Both the position numbers and the translations under genes were made by a program. The notes below the pieces were generated by a model. The model ran no database searches. It was not told the DNA's origin and saw nothing but the letters and a program-made list of their open reading frames with translations. From assembly GCF_000297395.2 (NCBI RefSeq), contig NZ_HF570108.1, forward strand, positions 138,321 to 202,320: DNA of 64,000 nucleotides, read 5' to 3'. How positions within the stretch are numbered: position 1 is the first letter of the stretch; each line of letters opens with the position of its first letter. Positions 8,771-16,176 of the stretch are shown here, piece after piece. The stretch comes from Micromonospora lupini str. Lupac 08. Lineage in GTDB: Bacteria; Actinomycetota; Actinomycetes; Mycobacteriales; Micromonosporaceae.

Positions 8771-8807
8771 GAACCGAAAGGTTGATCTCCGTCACCGCAA
8801 CGTTCAG
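8771..8807 (-). promoter_or_regulatory. Composite promoter/operator element, copy 1 (upstream of first LPITG gene)
   Basis: Read on the plus strand, GAACCGAAAGG (8771-8781), a 13-nt gap, and CCGCAACGTTCAG (8795-8807). The same two blocks with the same 13-nt gap occur at 12113-12149. Each copy lies about 100 bp upstream of an LPITG gene start. It also lies in the divergent region before the sigma-factor gene, so it may serve both directions. Confidence 0.55.
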
Positions 8808-8850
8808 CCTGCCCGCTCCCGTCATCTGAGGCAGGACCCCGGGAGGTGCA

Positions 8851-9336
8851 GTGACGTACGAGGAATTCGCGGACACGCGACTTGCCCCGCTGCTGCGGTA
8901 CGCGGTGATGCTCACCGGCGATCCGCACCAAGCGCAGGATCTGGTGCAGGAGACGATGGTCCGCGTACAGCTCAACTGGCGGCGGGTCGCCCACGCGGAC
9001 TCACCCGAGCGGTACGTGCGCCGGATGCTCACCAACCAGTACGTCGACTGGAAGCGCGGCTCGTGGATGCGCCGGGTGCTGCTGCGCGGTGATCCCGACG
9101 AGTCCCTGCCGGCGTCCGTGGACCACGCCCAGTCTGCCGTGGACCGGGACCAGATCTGGACCTGGCTGTCCCGGCTGCCGCGCCGGCAGCGCGCCACCCT
9201 CGTGCTGCGCTACTACGAGGATCTGCCCGACGCCGAGATCGCCGACATCCTCGGTTGCGCTGTCGGGACCGTACGTTCGTCCATCTCCCGGGCACTGGCC
9301 ACGCTTCGGGCCGAGTATGTGGAGGTTCGCTCATGA
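8851..9336 (+). CDS. SigE-family ECF RNA polymerase sigma factor
   Basis: A 161-aa ECF sigma factor of the actinobacterial SigE-like family. Region 2 spans about residues 10-75 (LLRYAVMLTGDPHQAQDLVQETMVRV, then VRRMLTNQYVDWKR). Region 4 spans about residues 100-155 (LPRRQRATLVLRYYEDLPDAEIADILG, then the GTVRSSISRAL helix-turn-helix). It directs polymerase to a small regulon, often of envelope genes. GTG 8851 has GGGAGG 5 nt upstream. Its stop overlaps the start of the next gene by 4 nt (ATGA), so the two are translationally coupled. An LPITG surface gene is divergent. Confidence 0.92.
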   Translation: MTYEEFADTRLAPLLRYAVMLTGDPHQAQDLVQETMVRVQLNWRRVAHADSPERYVRRMLTNQYVDWKRGSWMRRVLLRGDPDESLPASVDHAQSAVDRDQIWTWLSRLPRRQRATLVLRYYEDLPDAEIADILGCAVGTVRSSISRALATLRAEYVEVRS

Positions 9337-10397
9337 TCGAAGATGACCTGCGGGCGGCCTTCGTCCGGCACGAGCCGCTGGCCCCGCCGACCGGCCCGCT
9401 GCGCGCCGCCATCGACCGGCTGACGATCAGACGGCGTCGGCGTCGGCGACGCTGGCAGGCCGGTGGCACCGCGCTGGCCCTGCTCGCGGTGCTGGTGCTC
9501 GGGGTGCCCCTGCTGACTCCCGAGCCCGCGGGGCCGCCGCCGACCGCCGAGCTGCTCAGTGAGTCGGGCCGGCCGGCGCCGACCGGCGCGCTGAACGTTC
9601 TGCTGCTGGGCATCGACGGCGCCGGACCGGAGGGCGCACGCGCGGACGCGGTGCTGTTGGTGCACATCCCGGCCGACCGCAGTCGCCCCTACCTGGTCTC
9701 GCTGCCGCGTGACCTCGGGGTGCCGATCCCGGGGCAGGGAACCGACAAGCTGAACGCCGCGTTCCCGTTCGGCGCCGGGTTCACCCGCCCGGAGATGACC
9801 AAGGGGTACGAGCTGACTCGCCGTACGGTGACCGAGCTGACCGGGGTCCGGGTGGACGCCGGCATGGTGCTGACGTACCGCGCGGTGCGCTCGCTTACCG
9901 ACGCCGTTGGCGGCGTCCCGGCCTGCCTGCCGGAAGCGGTGCGCTCGGTCCACACGAAGCGGTTGTTCCCGGCCGGCTGCCATCGCCTCGACGGCGCCGC
10001 GTCGGTCGACCTGCTCCGCCAGCGCTACGGTCTGCCCGCGGGCACCCAGGACCGGGATCGCAACGCCCGGGTCTTCGCCGCCGGCCTGGTGCGCCAGGCC
10101 GCCGACCAGGGCGTGCTCACCGATCCGGTACGCCTCGCCAAGCTGCTGACCATCGTCGGCCCGGACCTGGTGGTGTCACCCGACCGGGGCGCCGTGCTGG
10201 ACCTGCTACGGCTCGTCCCCACGCTGCGGTCGGTCGATCCGGTCGGGCTCAGTCTGCCGGTCGCCGGGCTGTTGGAGAAGGACCGCTACCTGCGTACCGA
10301 CCCGAAGCTCGCGCCGGAGTTCCTGACCGCGCTGCGGGAGGACCGGCTGGGCGACTGGACGGCCCGCTATCCGAAGCTGGTCGACAGCGCCCGGTGA
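9333..10397 (+). CDS. LytR-CpsA-Psr (LCP) domain membrane protein, coupled to the sigma factor
   Basis: A 354-aa protein. Residues 1-38 are cytoplasmic and end in a striking Arg run. A membrane segment follows (about 44-62), then an extracytoplasmic LCP domain: LNVLLLGIDG, ARADAVLLVHI, SLPRDLGVPIPGQGTDKLNAAF. LCP enzymes transfer glycopolymers from lipid carriers to peptidoglycan. The start at ATG 9333 gives the 4-nt overlap with the sigma gene. Its position and short cytoplasmic head resemble anti-sigma factors that usually follow SigE-family genes. It may therefore combine sigma control with a wall-polymer domain; that role is inference. Confidence 0.85.
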   Translation: MIEDDLRAAFVRHEPLAPPTGPLRAAIDRLTIRRRRRRRRWQAGGTALALLAVLVLGVPLLTPEPAGPPPTAELLSESGRPAPTGALNVLLLGIDGAGPEGARADAVLLVHIPADRSRPYLVSLPRDLGVPIPGQGTDKLNAAFPFGAGFTRPEMTKGYELTRRTVTELTGVRVDAGMVLTYRAVRSLTDAVGGVPACLPEAVRSVHTKRLFPAGCHRLDGAASVDLLRQRYGLPAGTQDRDRNARVFAAGLVRQAADQGVLTDPVRLAKLLTIVGPDLVVSPDRGAVLDLLRLVPTLRSVDPVGLSLPVAGLLEKDRYLRTDPKLAPEFLTALREDRLGDWTARYPKLVDSAR

Positions 10398-10412
10398 CTC
10401 CGCGTACCGCGA

Positions 10413-10451
10413 CGACACCCCGCCGCCCAGGAAGAGGGCGACGGGGTGTCG
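10413..10451. terminator. Bidirectional terminator between LCP gene and second LPITG gene
   Basis: A 10-bp outer stem (10413-10422 with 10442-10451) and a 5-bp inner stem lie between two convergent genes. Confidence 0.75.
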
Positions 10452-10466
10452 GTCAGGCGGGGTGGT

Positions 10467-12017
10467 TCAGGCGACGAAGCGGGCGCCGCGACGGCGCCGG
10501 GCGAGGAGGTAACCGCACGCGCCGGCCACGAGCAGCAGACTGCCGATGCCGGCGAGCAGGCTGGTCGGGGAACCGGTGATGGGCAGCGAGCCACCGCCGC
10601 CTCCACCGTCGCCGCTACCGCCGCCCTGGCCCGGGTTGACCACGATCGTGGCCCGGTCGTTGGCCGGCTTGATGTCGTCGGCGAAGCTCCCGCCGGAGGG
10701 GCATTCGCACGGCGCGTTGACCCGCACCGCGCCCTTGGCGTTGGGGATGACCTTGTCGATACGCAGCCGGAACTCCACGGTGTACGTCTGACCGGCCACG
10801 AGGAGCATCTCCGAGGCGCACAGGTACGTCCGGGTGCCCTGCCGCAACCAGCAATTGTCAGGAACCTCGACTGCGGTGGTGCCGGGCGGCAGCTCGACGT
10901 CCGTGTGGGTGGCGGCCTCGAAGTCCGCGTTCGTCCGGTCGAGCGTCGCCGGGCCGTTGTTCCGGAAGCCGACGGTCGCCGTGACGACGGTGCCGGCCCT
11001 GCCCTTGAGCGTGGCGCCGATCGCCGCGAGGTCGGTGCCGTTCCTGCCGGCGATCTTGATGGTCCAACCGGTGTAGTCGTTGCCCGGGCCGACGTCGGTC
11101 TGGTCGGCCTGCCGCATCCTGCTGGGTGCCGCGGTCAGGGTCAGCTTCGGGCCGCTGCCACGCGTGCTCGCTCGGGCACCGACGGCTTCGCGCACCCGGG
11201 TCAGGTCCTCGTAGTCGGCAATGGTCATGAACTGGGCATAGCCGGACTGGTTGCTCGGGGCGTAGGTGTCCTTGGCGAGTTCGAGGTTCAGCGTGGTGGC
11301 GAGCGCCTCGCCCACCGGGATCTCTTCGTCGAACTGGCAGGAGACCAGGTGGTCGTCGGCATAGAGACAGTTGCTGAACCGATCCTTGGTCCGGATCGAG
11401 TACCCGAGGTCGAAGACCGCGACGAATCCCGTGACGGTCTTGTCGCCGGCGTTGGCCACGGCCAGCGGCACCGTCACCTTCCCGCCCGGCTTCGAGGAGA
11501 AGGTGGTGTACGGCCCGCCGGCCAGGTCGACTCCCTCGCCGATGCGGACGCGCGAGGTGTAGCTGCCCCGCCGCCCGCCGGCCGCCTGGAAGCTGACCAC
11601 GATGTCGCCGGAGTCGCCGGGCTGCGCGGCCTGGGTGGCGGTCATGTCCACCCGCTTGGTCAGGCCGAGGTAGGTCCCGCCGCCGAGCGGCGGCACCTCG
11701 CTGAAGGGAACGTCGAAGGGCTCCGCGCAGACGAGAACCCCCGACTCCGGGGCAGTGCACTCCTGGCCGTCTTTAGCGGCCACGGTGATCTTGCCGGCAA
11801 GGGAGCGGTAGTCGTACCGCACCGAGACGTCGCTGAGGGTCGTCGGCTCGTCGGCGTACAGGAACAGGTGGTTGGTCTTCGTCGAGCCGACGGCCAGGGT
11901 GGAGTTCTGGAAGTATGGCTCGATCGTGGCGGCGGCGACCGCGGGAGTGGCGGTGGCGGCGACCAACGCGCCCGCGGCGCCCAGCCCGGTCAGCCAGCGG
12001 ATCGAATGCTTGAGCAT
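10467..12017 (-). CDS. Secreted cell-wall-anchored (LPITG) surface protein, paralogue
   Basis: A 516-aa paralogue of the LPITG protein at 7102-8670. It has a signal peptide (ATATPAVAAA), Ig-like beta-rich repeats, shared blocks (RVRIGEGVDLAGG, ELPPGTTAVEVP, RIDKVIPNAKGAV, KPANDRATIVVN), a Gly/Ser linker, LPITG, a hydrophobic helix and RRRRGARFVA. Cys pairs such as CTAPESGVLVC could form disulfides after export. ATG 12017 has GGGAGGA at good spacing. The two paralogues bracket the sigma/LCP pair and share the composite upstream element, suggesting co-regulation. A sortase encoded elsewhere would be needed. Confidence 0.85.
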   Translation of the reverse strand: MLKHSIRWLTGLGAAGALVAATATPAVAAATIEPYFQNSTLAVGSTKTNHLFLYADEPTTLSDVSVRYDYRSLAGKITVAAKDGQECTAPESGVLVCAEPFDVPFSEVPPLGGGTYLGLTKRVDMTATQAAQPGDSGDIVVSFQAAGGRRGSYTSRVRIGEGVDLAGGPYTTFSSKPGGKVTVPLAVANAGDKTVTGFVAVFDLGYSIRTKDRFSNCLYADDHLVSCQFDEEIPVGEALATTLNLELAKDTYAPSNQSGYAQFMTIADYEDLTRVREAVGARASTRGSGPKLTLTAAPSRMRQADQTDVGPGNDYTGWTIKIAGRNGTDLAAIGATLKGRAGTVVTATVGFRNNGPATLDRTNADFEAATHTDVELPPGTTAVEVPDNCWLRQGTRTYLCASEMLLVAGQTYTVEFRLRIDKVIPNAKGAVRVNAPCECPSGGSFADDIKPANDRATIVVNPGQGGGSGDGGGGGGSLPITGSPTSLLAGIGSLLLVAGACGYLLARRRRGARFVA

Positions 12018-12112
12018 GGTGGTGGTCCTCCCGTGGGGACAGAGGTGGCGCCCGTCCAACCTAGGGAAGCCCCGGCTCCTCCGGTGGCCCTGGTTATCGA
12101 TATTCGTCTAAA

Positions 12113-12149
12113 GAACCGAAAGGGTGGACTGCTCTGCCGCAACGGTCAG
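12113..12149 (-). promoter_or_regulatory. Composite promoter/operator element, copy 2 (upstream of second LPITG gene)
   Basis: GAACCGAAAGG (12113-12123), a 13-nt gap and CCGCAACGGTCAG (12137-12149) match copy 1 at 8771-8807 except for one base in the second block. It lies 96 bp upstream of the LPITG start at 12017. Confidence 0.55.
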
Positions 12150-12166
12150 GCGTCCGCGCGGCGGGG

Positions 12167-12379
12167 TCAGCGGTAGTCGTCCTCGTCGGCGGTGACCACC
12201 CGGGCCTGCTCCATCGCGTCCCAGTCGTCGACCTCCAGGCCGCGCTGCGGCTCGGTGTCGGCGTCGACGGGGTCGAGCGCGGCGGCCTGCTCGACCGCGT
12301 CGGCCGGCTCCGCCTCGGGGTCGCGTTCGTCCGCGGCGAGGTGGTCGCCGGGGGTGAAGTCCTCGTCGGGCTGACCCAT
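12167..12379 (-). CDS. Small acidic hypothetical protein, 70 aa
   Basis: A 70-aa, strongly acidic protein (about one third Asp/Glu, almost no Lys), probably disordered, with no membrane segment or signal peptide. I do not recognise a family. The start at ATG 12379 is supported by GGGAGGG 4-5 nt upstream. It ends about 18 nt before the upstream element of the second LPITG gene and is divergent from the holin-like gene. Small acidic proteins of this type are common and uncharacterised in actinobacteria. Confidence 0.65.
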   Translation of the reverse strand: MGQPDEDFTPGDHLAADERDPEAEPADAVEQAAALDPVDADTEPQRGLEVDDWDAMEQARVVTADEDDYR

Positions 12380-12501
12380 GGTCCCTCCCGGGTTCTCGGG
12401 GCACGATTCTCACCACCGTACGGGCTGCGTCGGCGTCCCGCGCGGAAGCCGAGTCGGCCGAATCAGCCCGTGACGGCGCGAGCCGATGCCAGGATGGTGC
12501 C

Positions 12502-12885
12502 GTGGGCTTCCTCATCCGACTGGCGATCACCGCTGTCGCGTTGTGGGTGACCACGCTGATCGTGCCCGGCGTCGACGTGCACGGCCGCTCCGGTGGCAAC
12601 ACCGTGCTCACGCTGATCGTGGTGGCGCTCATCTTCGGCGTGATCAACGCGGTGCTCAAGCCGATCATCCGGGTGGTCGGCTGTGTGTTCTACCTGCTGA
12701 CCCTGGGCCTGTTCGCGCTTGTGGTCAACGCGCTGCTCTTCCTGCTCACCGACCGGATCGCCCGAGGGCTCGACCTGCCGTTCCAGGTGGACGGCTTCTG
12801 GGCGGCGTTCTGGGGAGCGATCGTGATGACAGTGGTCACCTGGCTGATAAGCGTCATCGTGCCGGACCGTCTGGACAGCCGGTGA
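12502..12885 (+). CDS. Phage-holin-4-like (YvlD-type) membrane protein
   Basis: A 127-aa integral membrane protein with four predicted helices. The family pattern is FGVINAVLKPIIRVVGCVFYLLTLGLFALVVNALLF, covering helices 2 and 3. It belongs to the mycobacteriophage-holin-like/YvlD family, which in most bacteria is chromosomal and not lytic; no lysin or phage gene is nearby. GTG 12502 begins a family-typical GFLIRLAITAVALW. The role is unknown, probably envelope-related. Confidence 0.83.
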   Translation: MGFLIRLAITAVALWVTTLIVPGVDVHGRSGGNTVLTLIVVALIFGVINAVLKPIIRVVGCVFYLLTLGLFALVVNALLFLLTDRIARGLDLPFQVDGFWAAFWGAIVMTVVTWLISVIVPDRLDSR

Positions 12886-13021
12886 GCGGCTGACACCCCC
12901 CTCGGTTGGTCCTGCGCACCACACCTGCGGGATACTGCCGGGCGGAGGACAGCGCGGTCCGGCGCACAAGTGAACAACAGCGGCCAGCACGGCCGAGAGT
13001 GGTAAGTAAGGAGCGCATCAC

Positions 13022-14047
<1,026 letters not shown>

Positions 14048-14058
14048 CGACGTACCAC

Positions 14059-14093
14059 CGACGGCCGGCTTCCCCTCGGGGAGCCGGCCGTCG
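14059..14093. terminator. Bidirectional terminator between fbaA and LOG-family gene
   Basis: An 11-bp perfect GC-rich stem, extended past a one-base bulge, with a short loop, lies between convergent genes. Confidence 0.8.
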
Positions 14094-14096
14094 CCG

Positions 14097-15290
14097 TCAG
14101 GCCGTCAACAGGCGTACTGCCTCGCGGACGTCGTCGGTGAGGTGGATCGTCGACGACAGGTCACCGAACGGGGAGGCCGCCAGCAGCGGTCGCAGCAGCG
14201 CCTCGACCGGCAACTCCCGCGTCCAGTAGTCGCGGTCCAGGAAGATGTACGCGCCGCTGGCCCCGTCGGTGCCGTAGTAGGTCTTGGTCGCCGCCTGGAA
14301 CACCTCCTGCACCGTGCCCGCCCGTCCCGGCGCGAAGACGATGCCGCCCCGGGCGAGCCGCAGGATCGTGTCCTCCCGGATGGCGTTCGAGAAGTACTTG
14401 GCGATCCGCCCGGCGAACAGGTTCGCCGGCTCGTGTCCGTACAGCCAGGTCGGGATGGCCAGCCCTCCGGTCCGCGCCCACCCGGCGTCGCCCGCGCGCT
14501 GGCGGGGCACATTCGCGTACCGCTGCCGGACCGTCAACGCCACGGCCGTGTACCGGTGGTGGTCGGTGAAGTCGGGCGCGGTGGCCAGCAGGTCGATCGC
14601 CGCGGTCAGGTCCGCCGCCGGCCGGTCCGCCAGGTAAGCGCCGAGGTTCGCCGCCTCCATCACCCCGGGACCACCGCCGGTCACCACCAGGCGGTCGGCC
14701 CGCGCCAGCTCCCACCCCAGCACGGCAGCCATCCGGTACGCCGGACTGCCGCGCCGCACCGCGTGCCCGCCCATGATGCCGACCACCGACTGCGGCCCGT
14801 ACCCGCCCAGCCAGGCGCGGGTGGCGTCGGCGAGCGCGTTGTCCACGCCGTGGTCGTGCAGCCGCTGGCCGAGCGCCTCCTTCACGTCCGGCAGCGCCCC
14901 GCCGTGCGCCCGGTAGTGCTCGTACACCCGGGTGTCGTACATCCCGGCGAACCCGCCCTCGGCGAACCCGGCGGCCAGGTCGTCCGGGGTGTAGAGGTGG
15001 GCCGGCTGGGTCGGGTACGGCAGCCCGGAGAACGGCGGCACCACGTTCGCGCCGCGTCGGACCAGGTCGGCACCGACCTCCCGGGAGGCGAACCGGCAGC
15101 CGACGAAGAGCGTGCCGGTGACCTCGACGCCGGTCAGGTCGGGCACCGGTGCGAGGTCCAGGCGCAGCCCCTGCACGGTCAGCCCGGTCAGGCGGCCGGT
15201 GACCAGTTGCCTGTCGAACTCGTCCCGGGTCTGGATCTCGTCGGCGTGCAGGTGCGGTTCGATGACGTCGGTGGGAGGTGGGGTCGGCAC
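14097..15290 (-). CDS. LOG-family (TIGR00730-like) Rossmann-fold protein
   Basis: A 397-aa protein. Its C-terminal part has the LOG/lysine-decarboxylase-like nucleotide-binding motifs VVTGGGPGVMEAAN and, further on, APGRAGTVQEVFQ, a variant of PGGxGTxxE. LOG proteins are phosphoribohydrolases that release cytokinin-type free bases from nucleotides. This long variant has an extra N-terminal region of about 150 aa, and the usual PGG is PGR, so the activity is uncertain. GTG 15290 is the best start (CAGGATGG just upstream). A short peptide ORF and two hairpins lie upstream. Confidence 0.8.
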   Translation of the reverse strand: MPTPPPTDVIEPHLHADEIQTRDEFDRQLVTGRLTGLTVQGLRLDLAPVPDLTGVEVTGTLFVGCRFASREVGADLVRRGANVVPPFSGLPYPTQPAHLYTPDDLAAGFAEGGFAGMYDTRVYEHYRAHGGALPDVKEALGQRLHDHGVDNALADATRAWLGGYGPQSVVGIMGGHAVRRGSPAYRMAAVLGWELARADRLVVTGGGPGVMEAANLGAYLADRPAADLTAAIDLLATAPDFTDHHRYTAVALTVRQRYANVPRQRAGDAGWARTGGLAIPTWLYGHEPANLFAGRIAKYFSNAIREDTILRLARGGIVFAPGRAGTVQEVFQAATKTYYGTDGASGAYIFLDRDYWTRELPVEALLRPLLAASPFGDLSSTIHLTDDVREAVRLLTA

Positions 15291-15348
15291 CCGGCCATCC
15301 TGCCCCTTCGGCGGGGTCGGCCAAACCCCGGGCGGGGGTGGACGCGAC

Positions 15349-15380
15349 AGGAGCCCGGTGGTCGTGGCCACCGGGCTCCT
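15349..15380 (-). promoter_or_regulatory. 13-bp hairpin upstream of the LOG-family gene
   Basis: A perfect 13-bp stem (15349-15361 with 15368-15380) with a 6-nt loop lies about 60 bp upstream of the LOG gene start, where no gene ends. A 10-codon ORF (15413-15445, minus) precedes it. The layout resembles a leader/attenuator, but could be a terminator of a short RNA. Confidence 0.4.
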
Positions 15381-15538
15381 GCGTAACCGGGTCCTGGGGA
15401 GGCTCCGGACCATTAGTTGTAGTGGAAAACACCTGGCGGCGGCATAGGCCGCAGGCGTGACCAACTCCTCAGCCGTTCAGCGGAACGCGTCGGCCGACCC
15501 GCTCGCGTGTCGCCCTGTCCAGCGGGTTGAATGGGGCG

Positions 15539-15967
15539 ATGCAGAACCTTTTGCCGGAGCCACCGGCCACCCTCCTGCCCGCGAACGACGAGGCCGACGC
15601 CGCCCTGGCCGCCGCCCAGGAGGCCGGCACCGACGAGGCGTTCGCCGAGGTGGCGGCCCGCTTCCCGACCTTCAGCGCGGCCTGGGGCGCGCTCGCGGCC
15701 CGGGCGTTCGCGGCCGGCCAGGTGGTGACGGGGTACGCGTACGCCCGCACCGGCTACCACCGTGGCCTGGACCAGCTCCGCCGCAGCGGCTGGAAGGGCC
15801 ACGGGCCCGTGCCGTGGTCGCACGAGCCCAACCGGGGCTTCCTCCGCTGCCTGTACGTGCTCTCCCGGGCCGCCGACGAGATCGGCGAGGCCGACGAGGC
15901 GGCCCGCTGCGCCCAGTTCCTACGCGACTGCGACCCGGCCGCGGCGGACGCGCTCGCCAGCAACTGA
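15539..15967 (+). CDS. DUF3151 family protein
   Basis: A 142-aa protein of the actinobacterial DUF3151 family. It begins with LLPEPPATLLP; the diagnostic stretch YAYARTGYHRGLDQLRRSGW is followed by GPVPWSHEPNRGFLRCL near the middle, and FLRDCDPAAADAL closes the protein. It is soluble and helical, of conserved but unknown function. ATG 15539 fits the family start and has no clear Shine-Dalgarno. The TGA stop lies inside a 12-bp palindrome, the first of three hairpins that separate it from the next convergent gene. Confidence 0.88.
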   Translation: MQNLLPEPPATLLPANDEADAALAAAQEAGTDEAFAEVAARFPTFSAAWGALAARAFAAGQVVTGYAYARTGYHRGLDQLRRSGWKGHGPVPWSHEPNRGFLRCLYVLSRAADEIGEADEAARCAQFLRDCDPAAADALASN

Positions 15968-15989
15968 AACAGGCCCAGGGCCTGTTTCA
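15965..15989. terminator. Palindrome overlapping the DUF3151 stop codon
   Basis: Two 12-bp arms (15965-15976 and 15978-15989) are separated by one base and begin at the TGA stop. The left-arm sequence recurs as a direct repeat at 16129-16140. Confidence 0.65.
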
Positions 15990-16040
15990 CAAGGGCGGTC
16001 GAGCCGAGGCGGAGTCCGGGCGGCGATCCGGCAAGGCGGG

Positions 16041-16077
16041 GTTTCGTCCGGATACCGGTGTTGTATCCGGACGAAAC
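16041..16077. repeat. 15-bp inverted repeat in the 15967-16177 gap
   Basis: Arms 16041-16055 and 16063-16077 are perfect, with a 7-nt loop. It lies between two other hairpins and is probably a second terminator or a short structured RNA. Confidence 0.6.
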
Positions 16078-16138
16078 CGCAACGCCGTCGGTCGTCGTCC
16101 GGGCCCGACGCAGGCCGACCAGTTCTTCTGAAACAGGC

Positions 16139-16172
16139 CCGAGGGCCGGCCCGACGCCGGGCCGGCCCTCGG
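16139..16172 (-). terminator. 15-bp hairpin terminator after the EspI/MinD-like gene
   Basis: A perfect 15-bp GC stem with a 4-nt loop lies just past the minus-strand stop at 16177. It follows a direct repeat of the GAAACAGGCCC arm seen at 15966. Confidence 0.8.
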
Positions 16173-16176
16173 CGGG

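Noticed and set aside
12502..12885. Holin-like gene as sign of a prophage
   Set aside because: No lysin, integrase, capsid or attachment site is nearby; YvlD-type relatives are ordinary chromosomal membrane proteins.
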